Below, in pieces: positions 7,410 to 15,377 of a stretch of DNA of 17,450 nucleotides. Position 1 is the first letter of the stretch, and every line of letters begins with the position of its first letter. The notes beneath the pieces were generated by a model. The model was not told where the DNA came from and searched no databases. It worked only from the letters and a program-made list of their open reading frames with translations. Source of the DNA: JADGGM01 sp035277485. GTDB lineage: Bacteria; Gemmatimonadota; Gemmatimonadetes; Gemmatimonadales; Gemmatimonadaceae. Made by a program: the position numbers and the translations under genes. The stretch covers positions 1 to 17,450 of the forward strand of contig DATEKK010000110.1 of the NCBI GenBank assembly GCA_035277485.1. Direction: 5' to 3'.

Positions 7410-7575
7410 TCGCATCGCTGCTTACCGGCCGGTCAGTCGTTTTGCCGGGATGGCGCTGCAACGAGTATTTCACCGAATAGTCTCGTCGCGAGCCCGGCAT
7501 TAGGTTGGTGGGCCATTTCGGACCCGTCGCGACACGCGGCGGGTTCGCGTCATCGCCCCCCGAACGATTGCCTAC

Positions 7576-7581
7576 GAGGGA
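7576..7581 (+). promoter_or_regulatory. Ribosome-binding site fixing the start at 7586
   Basis: GAGGGA lies 4 nt before the ATG at 7586 (GAGG core, 6-nt spacing). It favours this start over the in-frame upstream start at 7505, which lacks such a site. The rest of the 176-bp gap (7410-7585) shows a 10-bp palindrome, accggccggt (7424-7433), and no convincing promoter. Confidence 0.6.
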
Positions 7582-7585
7582 CGCC

Positions 7586-9784
7586 ATGGGTTCTGCGACG
7601 GTGCCACCGATTTCGGGGCACGACTTACAGATCCTGCTGCTGCAGATCGCCGGCCTCATGTTCCTGTGCCGGCTGCTCGCAGAAGTCATGCGGCGCCTCG
7701 GACAACCCGCGGTGATCGGCGAGCTCCTCGCCGGCATCGTGCTGGGTCCGACGATTCTCGGGCACTACGCGCCCGGTCTCTTCACCTCGATTTTCCCGCA
7801 GCGGACATCGCAGTTTCACCTGCTCGAGGTGATTTCGAGCCTCGGCATGATTTTCTTGCTGCTCCTCACCGGCATCGAGACCGATGTCCGCGTGATGCGG
7901 CGGCTGGGCCGGCCCGCGCTCATGGCGTCGGTGTTCGGAATCACGATCCCGTTCGCCATGGGCCTTGCGTTAGGCCTTTTGCTCCCCGATCGGTACCTGG
8001 CGCAAGCGGGGCAGCGCGCGATCTTCGCGGCGTTCATCGCGACCGCGATGGCAATCTCGGCCATGCCGGTGATCGCCAAGATTCTGATCGACCTGAATCT
8101 CATGCGGCGCAATCTCGGCGTGGTGATTCTCTCGGCCGGGGTGGTCGACGACACCGTGGGCTGGCTCGTGCTGTCGGTGATTGCCGGCATCGCGACGGCC
8201 GGATCGTTCTCGGCCGGGTCGCTCGCGTTCACCGCGACGGCGCTCGCGATCTTCCTGGCGGTGATGCGGTGGCTCGTGTATCCCGGCTTCACGCGGGTCA
8301 TCGGATGGGTGAATCGCAGCGTGCCGCTGATCGGCGCGGACCTGACGCTCATTCTCGTGATGACGCTCTTGTGTGCCGCGACTACGGAGGCGATCGGCGT
8401 GCACGCGGTGTTCGGCGCGTTCGTGTTCGGTCTCCTCGTCCGACAGATCCCGCGCGTGCGGGCGGCGACGCTGCAGACGATCGAGACGTTCGTGCTCGCG
8501 TCGCTGTCGCCGATCTTTTTCGCGTTCGTCGGGTTGAAGGTCGATCTGTGGTCGCTGTCGGGGTGGCAACTGCCGGCGATCGTGTTGGGCATCGCCGTGG
8601 CCGGCAAGCTCGTGGGCTGCTACGTGGGCGGCCGGCTCGGCAAGCTCGGGCGCTGGGAGTCGCTTGCGTTAGGCGTCGGCATGAACGCCCGCGGCGCGAT
8701 GGAGCTCATCGTCGCGCTCATCGGGTTGTCGCTCGGACTGCTCACGCAGGAGATGTATTCGATCGTGGTCATGGTGGCCGTGATCACGTCGTTCATGGCG
8801 CCCTTGTTCCTGCGCGTCGTGATGAAGCACGTGCCGGTGACCGACGAGGAGCGCCGGCGTCTCGAGCCGGGCGATCGCACGCTGCTCCTGTCCACCGGGG
8901 CCGTGCGCATCCTGGTGCCGACCGCCGGCGGGCCTAACGCAATGGCCGCGTTCGCGGTCGCTGCGCCCATCGTGCGCGCGCACGAAGGCACACTCACCGC
9001 CATGTACGTGGATTCGGAGCGGGCGCACCAACGGTGGCCGCGGCTGCGCGGCTCGCGGACGTCGTCGATGGCCGGTATCGGTCTCGATGCACACCTCTCG
9101 AGCGCGGCGGAGCTGCTCAAAGACCAGCAGAAACGCATGATCGTTCGGCGGGTGCGCTCGGCGGCGCCAACCACCGCGATCCTGGACGAAGCGGCGCGCG
9201 ATTACGATCTCGTGTTCATCGGCGCGGCGCCGCGCCACCTCGTGAGCCGCTCCGCAGTGGGCGACGTGGTGACCAGGCTGCGCATGCCGGTCGTGATCGT
9301 GCGCAGCGCCGAAGACGCGGTTCCCGACGCGTTCGAGCGCGTGGTCGTTCCGTTGGACGGCAGCGTGTTCTCGCGCGCGGCGGCCGAGTTCGCGTTCCTG
9401 TACGCGGCGTCGGCGGGAGCACAGGTGACGTTGCTCCACGTGATCAACGAGGCGCGCGTGACCACCGGCGCGCTCGCCGTGCCGGAGCTGCGCGCGTCGC
9501 ACGCCGTGGCGGAGTTCGAGGCGGAGACGCTGGAGAACCGGATCCGCGGCGACCTGGCAACGCTCGCCGCATCGGCGGGCGTCGATCCGCGCGTGCGCAT
9601 CCTGGCCAGCGGCGACCCCGCGACGACGATCATCGAGCAGTCGCACGCGGGGTACTACGACTTGCTCGTGTTAGGCGCGGAGAACAAGCTGCTGGCGCAG
9701 CCGTTGTTCTTCGGGCAAGGGACGGCGTCGATCGTCGAGCGGGCGGGGTGCACGACGGCGGTGGTCGTACCGCATCTTACGTGA
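7586..9784 (+). CDS. CPA2-type cation/proton antiporter with two C-terminal UspA domains (732 aa)
   Basis: Residues about 15-412 form a Na+/H+-exchanger domain with some 12-13 hydrophobic segments. Conserved marks are GELLAGIVLGPTILG (45-59), the paired aspartates GVVDDTVGW (185-193; Asp188-Asp189, as in electrogenic NapA/GerN-like antiporters) and GVGMNARGAMELI (363-375). After a charged linker, two universal-stress-protein folds follow, at about 440-575 (RILVPTAGG start) and 584-729 (RVVVPLDGS start, LVLGAEN nucleotide-site segment, then GTASIVERA). The ATP-binding glycines of both Usp units are only partly canonical. The family exchanges Na+ or K+ for H+ at the inner membrane; the Usp tail probably senses nucleotide or stress state. 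It is monocistronic, ending in a shared hairpin with the convergent phosphoketolase gene. Four GTTAGGC copies lie inside. Confidence 0.92.
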   Translation: MGSATVPPISGHDLQILLLQIAGLMFLCRLLAEVMRRLGQPAVIGELLAGIVLGPTILGHYAPGLFTSIFPQRTSQFHLLEVISSLGMIFLLLLTGIETDVRVMRRLGRPALMASVFGITIPFAMGLALGLLLPDRYLAQAGQRAIFAAFIATAMAISAMPVIAKILIDLNLMRRNLGVVILSAGVVDDTVGWLVLSVIAGIATAGSFSAGSLAFTATALAIFLAVMRWLVYPGFTRVIGWVNRSVPLIGADLTLILVMTLLCAATTEAIGVHAVFGAFVFGLLVRQIPRVRAATLQTIETFVLASLSPIFFAFVGLKVDLWSLSGWQLPAIVLGIAVAGKLVGCYVGGRLGKLGRWESLALGVGMNARGAMELIVALIGLSLGLLTQEMYSIVVMVAVITSFMAPLFLRVVMKHVPVTDEERRRLEPGDRTLLLSTGAVRILVPTAGGPNAMAAFAVAAPIVRAHEGTLTAMYVDSERAHQRWPRLRGSRTSSMAGIGLDAHLSSAAELLKDQQKRMIVRRVRSAAPTTAILDEAARDYDLVFIGAAPRHLVSRSAVGDVVTRLRMPVVIVRSAEDAVPDAFERVVVPLDGSVFSRAAAEFAFLYAASAGAQVTLLHVINEARVTTGALAVPELRASHAVAEFEAETLENRIRGDLATLAASAGVDPRVRILASGDPATTIIEQSHAGYYDLLVLGAENKLLAQPLFFGQGTASIVERAGCTTAVVVPHLT

Positions 9785-9790
9785 GAACGG

Positions 9791-9844
9791 GGGGAAGCGC
9801 TCGCTACGCTCGCTTGGGGAAGCGAGCGTCGCGAGCGCTCCCCC
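9791..9844. terminator. Bidirectional hairpin between convergent genes
   Basis: Arms 9791-9814 and 9821-9844 (24 nt each) pair with only two mismatches around a 6-nt loop (tgggga). The hairpin lies 7 bp after the antiporter stop and 11 bp before the phosphoketolase stop, so it can end both transcripts. It starts with ggggaagcgctcgc, a 14-mer also found at 14045-14058. Confidence 0.75.
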
Positions 9845-9855
9845 GAGATGTATCG

Positions 9856-12222
9856 TTAGGCCGACCACTTCCACTGCATGACCTCCGGCATGTCTTCCCC
9901 ATTGGCCACGATGTACTTCCGGTGCTCGTTGAGCTTCGCTTCGAGCTGCGGAATGCCGTCGGGGCGTCCCGCGCGCCGCAGCGCTTCGATCGCCAGGTCG
10001 TAGCGGCTCATCCGGTTGAGCACCAGCATGTCGAACGGCGTGGTGGTGGTCCCCTCTTCCATGTAGCCGCGCACGTGGAAGCGCTGCGGGTTCGGCCGAT
10101 GGTGGATCAGCTCGTGGATCACGTCGGGATACCCGTGGAAGGCCATCACGACATGGGTGTCCGTGCCGAACAATTCGGCGAAACGCTTCTCGTCGATACC
10201 GTGCACCTCTTCGCGCGGCGCTTGCAAGGCGAAGAGGTCGATCACACTCACGACGCGCAGGCGCAGCTCGGGAGCGACACGCCTGAGCCACCACGCCGCA
10301 GCCACGGTTTCGCGCGTCGGTACATCGCCGGCCGCGGCGAGGACGATGTCCGCGTTGAGCGGATCGTGTCCGGCCCATTCCCAGTGCGACGCGCCGGCCG
10401 TGCACTGGGCCTCCGCGTCGACGCTATCGAGCCACTGCGGCATCGGCTTCTTCGATGCGACGATGAGATTGATGTCGCCCGTGGTCTGCAAGCAGTGGCG
10501 CGTGGTGATGAGCAGGGTGTTCGCATCCGGCGGCAGGAACACGCGCGTCGTAGCCGCTTTCTTGGTGAGCAGCAGATTGATGAATGACGGACCCTGATGG
10601 CTGTATCCGTTGTGGTCCTGCTCCCAGACGTGGCTCGTGACGAGGAGGTTGAGGGACGCCGTGGGCACGCGCCACGCCACCTCGTGCGCCATCTTCTGCC
10701 ACTTCGCGAACTGCTGCACCATCGAGTCGACGATCGTCAGGAACGCTTCATAGCACGCGAAGATGCCGTGGCGTCCGGAGAGCACGTATCCCTCGAGCCA
10801 GCCCTCGCAGCAATGCTCGCTCAGGATCTCCAGGACGCGTCCGGTCATCGAGAGGTATTCGTCGGTCGGGACTAACGGAAGCATCCAGGCGCGGAGCGTT
10901 GCCTCGAACACGTTCTGCAGACGGTTCGACGAGGTTTCGTCCGGACAGAAGAGCCGGAAATTCCGTTCGTGCTCGTTGGCGTTGAAGACTTCGCGCAGAT
11001 AGCTGCCTAACACGAGCGTATTCGCGATGATCTTCTCGCCCGGCGTGGCAGCGTCGACGGCGACGGCGGTGGGGTCCGGGCACCGCAGCGCCACGCGCAG
11101 CGCGCCCCCGTTGGCCTGCGGGCACGCGCCTAACCGCATGTCGCCCACCGGGTACATCGCCGTCACGTCCGGGGCGGGCCGCCCCTCGGCGTCGAACAGC
11201 TCCTCGGGGTGGTAGCTCCGGAGCCAGCGCTCGAGCGCGCGCAGGTGGTCCGGGTTCGTGCGCGGGTCTTCGATCGGGATCTGGTGCGCGTGGAACGTGT
11301 TCTCGATGGCCTGCCCATCCAGGCTCTTGGGGCCGGTCCATCCCTTGGGCGTGCGCAGCACGATCAGCGGCCACGGGTGCGGGCTCACGCCGCCCTCGCG
11401 CGCGGCATACTTGATCTCGCCTAACCGATCATAGGCCCAATCGAGCGTGTCCCACATCGACCGATGGACCAGCGCGCGATCGTCGCCCGCTACCTCGCGC
11501 GCCTCGTATCCCATGCCGGCGAAGTACTCGGCCAGCTCATCGCTGCTTATGCGCGCGAACAGTGACGGCCCGGACAGCTTGTATCCGTTGAGGTGCAGGA
11601 TCGGCAGCACGACGCCATCGCGGGCGGGATTGACGAACCGATGCCACTGCCACGAGCCCGCGAGCGGACCGGTTTCCGCTTCGCCATCGCCCACGAGACA
11701 CGCGACGAGCAGATCGGGATAGTCCATCGCCGCGCCCGCCGCGTGCACGAGAGAGTAGCCGAGCTCGCCGCCCTCGTGGAGCGTGCCCGGCGTGAGCGCC
11801 GTGAGATGGCTCGGGAATCCGCCGGGCCACGAGAAGGCGTGCACCATCGCGGCCACGCCGGCGGCATCGCGCGAATACTGGGGATATCGTTCGCCTAACG
11901 TTCCATCCAGGAACGTGTTCGCGAGCACGCCCGGCGCACCGTGCCCCGTGCCGACCACGAGCAGCACCTGTTGCCCGCGGTCGCGCACCAGACGCCCCAG
12001 GTGCGCATAGAGCAGATTGATGCCGGGCACGGTACCCCAGTGCCCGAGCAGTCGCGCCTTGATGTGTTGCGGCGCGAGCGGCTCGCGCAACAGCGCGTTG
12101 TCTTTGAGATAGAGTTGCGCGGCCGATAAATAATTTGCCGCGAGGAATGTGCGATCCAGCAGCTCGATGCTGCTCGTCTTTTGCTCACGGCCCTGCGCCG
12201 CGAGCGCATGCGGGGCACCCAT
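9856..12222 (-). CDS. xfp: Phosphoketolase (xylulose-5-phosphate / fructose-6-phosphate), 788 aa
   Basis: Thiamine-diphosphate enzyme that cleaves xylulose-5-P (and often fructose-6-P) with phosphate to acetyl-phosphate plus glyceraldehyde-3-P (or erythrose-4-P). Family hallmarks are GHWGTVPG (60-67), GTGHGAPG (91-98), the phosphoketolase pattern EGGELGYSL (150-158) and the ThDP-binding GDGEAETGPLAGSW (178-191), followed by LNGYKLSGPS (211-220). The length matches the usual 790-825 aa and the C-terminal XFP domain is intact to VMQWKWSA. No acetate kinase or phosphotransacetylase gene lies in the window, so the acetyl-phosphate must be used by genes elsewhere. The ATG at 12222 has no ribosome-binding site, and a promoter-like element sits so close that the mRNA may be leaderless. 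The TAA stop lies inside a GCCTAAC motif. Confidence 0.95.
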   Translation of the reverse strand: MGAPHALAAQGREQKTSSIELLDRTFLAANYLSAAQLYLKDNALLREPLAPQHIKARLLGHWGTVPGINLLYAHLGRLVRDRGQQVLLVVGTGHGAPGVLANTFLDGTLGERYPQYSRDAAGVAAMVHAFSWPGGFPSHLTALTPGTLHEGGELGYSLVHAAGAAMDYPDLLVACLVGDGEAETGPLAGSWQWHRFVNPARDGVVLPILHLNGYKLSGPSLFARISSDELAEYFAGMGYEAREVAGDDRALVHRSMWDTLDWAYDRLGEIKYAAREGGVSPHPWPLIVLRTPKGWTGPKSLDGQAIENTFHAHQIPIEDPRTNPDHLRALERWLRSYHPEELFDAEGRPAPDVTAMYPVGDMRLGACPQANGGALRVALRCPDPTAVAVDAATPGEKIIANTLVLGSYLREVFNANEHERNFRLFCPDETSSNRLQNVFEATLRAWMLPLVPTDEYLSMTGRVLEILSEHCCEGWLEGYVLSGRHGIFACYEAFLTIVDSMVQQFAKWQKMAHEVAWRVPTASLNLLVTSHVWEQDHNGYSHQGPSFINLLLTKKAATTRVFLPPDANTLLITTRHCLQTTGDINLIVASKKPMPQWLDSVDAEAQCTAGASHWEWAGHDPLNADIVLAAAGDVPTRETVAAAWWLRRVAPELRLRVVSVIDLFALQAPREEVHGIDEKRFAELFGTDTHVVMAFHGYPDVIHELIHHRPNPQRFHVRGYMEEGTTTTPFDMLVLNRMSRYDLAIEALRRAGRPDGIPQLEAKLNEHRKYIVANGEDMPEVMQWKWSA

Positions 12223-12228
12223 GTGCGC

Positions 12229-12257
12229 AACATACCGATCGCGAAAACGAGTTCCAA
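12229..12257 (-). promoter_or_regulatory. Candidate promoter giving a leaderless phosphoketolase mRNA
   Basis: On the minus strand, TTGGAA (12252-12257) and TATGTT (12229-12234) are 17 bp apart, each 4/6 to consensus. The -10 element ends 6 nt before the ATG (12222), so transcription would start at or next to the start codon. This agrees with the lack of a Shine-Dalgarno sequence. Confidence 0.35.
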
Positions 12258-12297
12258 CCGCGCCACGGCCGGGTACGCCGCGTTCGATAGCGATATT

Positions 12298-12313
12298 CTG
12301 ACATATGGGTCAG
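12298..12313. promoter_or_regulatory. 16-bp palindrome, possible operator, in a divergent gap
   Basis: CTGAC-N6-GTCAG is a perfect 5-6-5 dyad in the 203-bp gap (12223-12425) between the divergent phosphoketolase and S41 protease genes. It lies upstream of the candidate phosphoketolase promoter. No matching second site was seen in the window. Confidence 0.25.
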
Positions 12314-12415
12314 TCGCCCCGCCATTGACGCTACAGCCTGGTTTGTACACCGTTCTAATTCGGTGAACCGGCCCGGGCGCGGGGTTGCGCGTCTTTGGTC
12401 CCACTACTCTCAGCT

Positions 12416-12420
12416 GAGGA
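12416..12420 (+). promoter_or_regulatory. Ribosome-binding site fixing the start at 12426
   Basis: GAGGA is placed 5 nt before the ATG at 12426. It selects this start over the in-frame ATG-type start 63 nt upstream, which lacks a site. Confidence 0.65.
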
Positions 12421-12425
12421 TAGCC

Positions 12426-14030
12426 ATGTCCGGATTCCGGCAGATGCGGACCGTCCATGTGGCCGCCGCGCTCGCGGCGACCGCGGGCGTCGCCGTTGTC
12501 GTCGGGATCGCGGCGAGCCGTCAATCCAAGCGCGAACAGCGCGGCGCGCGGTTGTTCGACGAAGTGCGGCGCATCGTCGCCACGCGCAGCGTCGATTCGG
12601 TGTCCGACGACTCACTGTTCGTGAAAGCGGCCAGCGCCATGGTGGGCGCGATCGGCGATCCATACGCGAGTCTTTTCTCGCGCAACGCCATCGCGGGGTT
12701 CCTGCGCAACGACATCGGCAACGCGTACGGCGGGTTAGGCATGTCGCTCGAGCGGCATCCGGGCGGCATCGCCGTGACCGGCGTGTTCCAGCATTCGCCG
12801 GCTGCGTTAGGCGGCGTGATGGCGGGCGACGAGATCGTGGCCGTGAACGGCACGCCGGTGGCCGACCTGCCCGGCGATCGCGTGTCGCAGCTCCTGGTGG
12901 GCGAGCCGGGCTCGGGCGTGGACATCACGTTCTTGCGTGCCGGCGTGCCGGCGCCGATCCGCACGCACTTCGTGCGCGCGATCGTCCGCCCGCAGGCGGT
13001 GCCGTTCGCGGTCGTGATCGGAGACCACACCGGCTACATCCCGCTGCAACGCTTCAACGAGACCGCGGACAGCGAGATGGCGAGCGCCGTCGCAGGACTC
13101 AAGCAGCACGGCGCCCGTTCGTTCGTGATCGACCTGCGCGGCAATCCCGGCGGCGACGTCGCACAGGCCCTCGCGGTGAGCAACCTGTTCCTGCGCGCGG
13201 GTCAAGAAATCGCGGAGCTCCGCCAGCGCGGAGAGCCGGCGCAAAAATACAAAGCGCGCATTCCGCCGCTCATCCGGTCGGAGCCGGTGGTGCTGCTCGT
13301 CGACCACTACACGGCATCGGCGTCGGAGATCGTGGCCGGTGCCCTGCAGGATCACGACCGCGCGGTAATCGTCGGCGAGACGTCGTTCGGCAAGGGCGTG
13401 GTACAGTCACTGTTCAACCTCGAAGGCGGTTACGCGCTCAAGCTCACCACGGGCCGATGGTACACGCCGAGTGGTCGCAGCATCCAGCGGGCGCGCACGT
13501 TCGATGGCGCACCGGATACGTCGATCAATTTGCTCGCGGACACGGCGCCGCCGGCGCGACGTCCGAAATACAAAAGCGACGGCGGTCGCACGGTCTTGGG
13601 CGGCGGCGGCATCACGCCCGACGTGAAGGTGGCATCGGACACGTTGTCGAGCGCGGAACAGCATCTCGCGCGCGAGTTCGCGCCGAAAGCAGCGCAAACG
13701 CGCACGGCATTGTTCGACGTGGCGCGCGGGCTCAGACCAACGGTGCACGGCGATTTCACGGTGCTGCCGCAGTGGCGCGACGCGTTCTTCGACCATCTGC
13801 GCGCATCGGGTGTGGAGGTCGATCGCGCGACGTTCGACGCGGCGCAGCCGTGGGTCAACCGGCTGCTCGAGCAGCAGATCGCAACGATCGCGTTCGGCGA
13901 CTCGAGCGCGTTCCGTCGCGCGGCGCCGAGCGATGCGCCGCTGCAGCGCGCGCTCACGATGCTCGAGCACGTGTCGACGCAGACGCAGCTCTGGTCGCTG
14001 GCTGAGCGCGGCGTGGCGAGCGGGCTGTAA
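12426..14030 (+). CDS. S41 family C-terminal processing peptidase (534 aa)
   Basis: Periplasmic Ser-Lys protease of the CtpA/Prc group. Residues 9-30 are an N-terminal membrane anchor or signal (VHVAAALAATAGVAVVVGIA). A helical segment and a PDZ domain (about 100-185; GGLGMSLER, GDEIVAVNGTPV) precede the S41 core (about 200-400). The catalytic Ser298 lies in YTASASEIVAGAL and Lys323 in GETSFGKGVVQS. Their spacing of 25 residues equals that of the plant D1 protease Ser372/Lys397 pair. The family marker TPSGRSIQ (348-355) follows. About 130 residues after the core form a charged helical tail with no motif I recognise. Such enzymes trim C-termini or degrade misfolded envelope proteins. The gene is monocistronic, ending at the hairpin shared with the alpha-galactosidase gene. 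Confidence 0.93.
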   Translation: MSGFRQMRTVHVAAALAATAGVAVVVGIAASRQSKREQRGARLFDEVRRIVATRSVDSVSDDSLFVKAASAMVGAIGDPYASLFSRNAIAGFLRNDIGNAYGGLGMSLERHPGGIAVTGVFQHSPAALGGVMAGDEIVAVNGTPVADLPGDRVSQLLVGEPGSGVDITFLRAGVPAPIRTHFVRAIVRPQAVPFAVVIGDHTGYIPLQRFNETADSEMASAVAGLKQHGARSFVIDLRGNPGGDVAQALAVSNLFLRAGQEIAELRQRGEPAQKYKARIPPLIRSEPVVLLVDHYTASASEIVAGALQDHDRAVIVGETSFGKGVVQSLFNLEGGYALKLTTGRWYTPSGRSIQRARTFDGAPDTSINLLADTAPPARRPKYKSDGGRTVLGGGGITPDVKVASDTLSSAEQHLAREFAPKAAQTRTALFDVARGLRPTVHGDFTVLPQWRDAFFDHLRASGVEVDRATFDAAQPWVNRLLEQQIATIAFGDSSAFRRAAPSDAPLQRALTMLEHVSTQTQLWSLAERGVASGL

Positions 14031-14035
14031 AGACC

Positions 14036-14079
14036 GGAGGGAATGGGGAAGCGCTCGCGTGCGCTTCCCTATTCCCTCC
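14036..14079. terminator. Bidirectional hairpin between convergent genes
   Basis: Arms 14036-14054 and 14061-14079 (19 nt) pair fully apart from one G.T, around the loop tcgcgt. The hairpin starts 5 bp after the S41 stop, and its right arm touches the TAG stop (14079-14081) of the alpha-galactosidase gene. It carries the GGGGAAGCGCTCGC core shared with 9791-9804. Confidence 0.8.
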
Positions 14080-15260
14080 TAACGGACCGGCGTGGCTCGC
14101 ACCAACACCACAGCATGCGCCGGCACCGTGTCCGCAAACTGGCGTCCAAATCGCCCGAGCTCCTTGTGCAACCACAGGTCCCGCACTTGCGCCGAGTCGG
14201 TGTGGATGCCGGCGCGAGAGAAGTACGCGGTGATGCGGGCCGGCGCCGACGACCGGTTGAGCAACGCGATCGCGCGCGAGCCGTCGCGCAACGGCTTCGC
14301 CCACACCTGCAGCTCGGGCGGCCGCTCCCACACCAGCATGCCCTGCGCGCCTAACGAATCCTGATCGACTGCGATCACTTCCGGATTGGTGAGCGTCGCG
14401 ATCGTCGCGGCCGACATGTTGCGCAGATCGTTGCCCGCGACGAGCGGCGCCGCCATGATGGCCCACAGACTGAAATGCGCGCGATACTCCGCGTCCGTCA
14501 TGCCGCCATTGCCCACCTCGAGCATGTCCGGATCGTTCCACGCGCCCGGACCCGCCGCGGTGGCGTGCTCCGCCGATTGGTCGAGGTTGTCGAGCATCGA
14601 CGACCACGTGTCCTCGATGTCATCGGTCGTGCGCCACAAGTTGCCGACGCTGGGCGCCCACTCCCACGGTTGATTCGATCCCCACTCGCAGATGCTGAGC
14701 ACGATCGGACGCCCGGTGCGCATGAGCGCGTCGCGGAATTTCGCGTACTGCGTCGGCGCATCCAGGTTCTGCGCGTGGCACCAGTCTTCCTTCACGTAGT
14801 CGACACCCCACGCGGCGAATGTGCGCGCGTCCTGGTCTTCGTGTCCGAGTGTGCCGGGTCGACCCTGGCACGTGTTGGTGCCGGCATCGGTATAGATGCC
14901 GAACAGCAATCCCTTCGAGTGGACGTAATCGGCAAGCGCCTTGATCCCGTGCGGGAACCGCGCTGGGTCCGCGACCAACGCGCCATTCGCATCGCGCGCG
15001 ACTTGCCAACAGTCGTCGATGACCACGTAGCGATAGCCGGCGTTGCGCATACCGGTCACCACCATCGCATCGGCCGTCTCGCGAATGGTCTGTTCGGTGA
15101 TGTTGCAGGAGAAGTGATTCCAACTGTTCCAACCCATGGGCGGTGTGCGCGCGAGACCGTTACCGGGAGCCGCATGCGCGCCGGCACTGGAACGCGACGC
15201 GACCGCGAGCGAGCCCATGACCAACGCAGCGGCGACAACCGCGAAACGAGCGAACACCAT
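14079..15260 (-). CDS. Secreted GH27 alpha-galactosidase (393 aa)
   Basis: Retaining glycoside hydrolase removing terminal alpha-linked galactose. A signal peptide (about residues 1-30) is followed by the (beta/alpha)8 barrel, starting at the hallmark PPMGWNSWNHF (40-50). YVVIDDCW (78-85) supplies the substrate-binding Asp pair. By alignment with human GLA, the nucleophile is Asp159 (VDYVKEDWC) and the acid/base is Asp214 (WRTTDDIEDTW). WNDPDMLEVGN (241-251), then NPEVIAVDQDSLG and a C-terminal beta-sandwich complete the family layout. The ATG at 15260 is preceded by GGAGG only 3 nt away. The next codon, GTG at 15257, would have ideal spacing and is an alternative start. An in-frame extension to 15338 would put 26 charged residues before the signal and is less likely. 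Plant galactosides are a reasonable substrate guess. Confidence 0.93.
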   Translation of the reverse strand: MVFARFAVVAAALVMGSLAVASRSSAGAHAAPGNGLARTPPMGWNSWNHFSCNITEQTIRETADAMVVTGMRNAGYRYVVIDDCWQVARDANGALVADPARFPHGIKALADYVHSKGLLFGIYTDAGTNTCQGRPGTLGHEDQDARTFAAWGVDYVKEDWCHAQNLDAPTQYAKFRDALMRTGRPIVLSICEWGSNQPWEWAPSVGNLWRTTDDIEDTWSSMLDNLDQSAEHATAAGPGAWNDPDMLEVGNGGMTDAEYRAHFSLWAIMAAPLVAGNDLRNMSAATIATLTNPEVIAVDQDSLGAQGMLVWERPPELQVWAKPLRDGSRAIALLNRSSAPARITAYFSRAGIHTDSAQVRDLWLHKELGRFGRQFADTVPAHAVVLVRATPVR

Positions 15261-15377
15261 CCACCTCCATGGCAATCGATGCGTTGGCCGATGATGCCAT
15301 TGCGCGCGCGTCCAAGCAAGCACGCGGGCGTTGGGCAAACCGCTGGACAGCGGGCGCGTGCATTCACATCATGTGTC

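Noticed and set aside
7424..7433. accggccggt palindrome as a terminator after the Asp-box gene
   Set aside because: A perfect palindrome leaves no loop, the usable stem is too short, and the T-run is several bases away.
8669..9646. Long minus-strand ORF opposite the antiporter gene
   Set aside because: His/Arg-rich shadow of a well-supported gene, with no motif or ribosome-binding site.
15365..15375. cacat-c-atgtg dyad just before the cyclophilin start, as an operator
   Set aside because: The arms are only 5 bp with a 1-bp centre, and there is no second copy; this is likely chance.
14475..15377. Upstream extension of the cyclophilin frame
   Set aside because: It is antisense to the alpha-galactosidase gene and has shadow composition; the lipoprotein signal begins at 15378.
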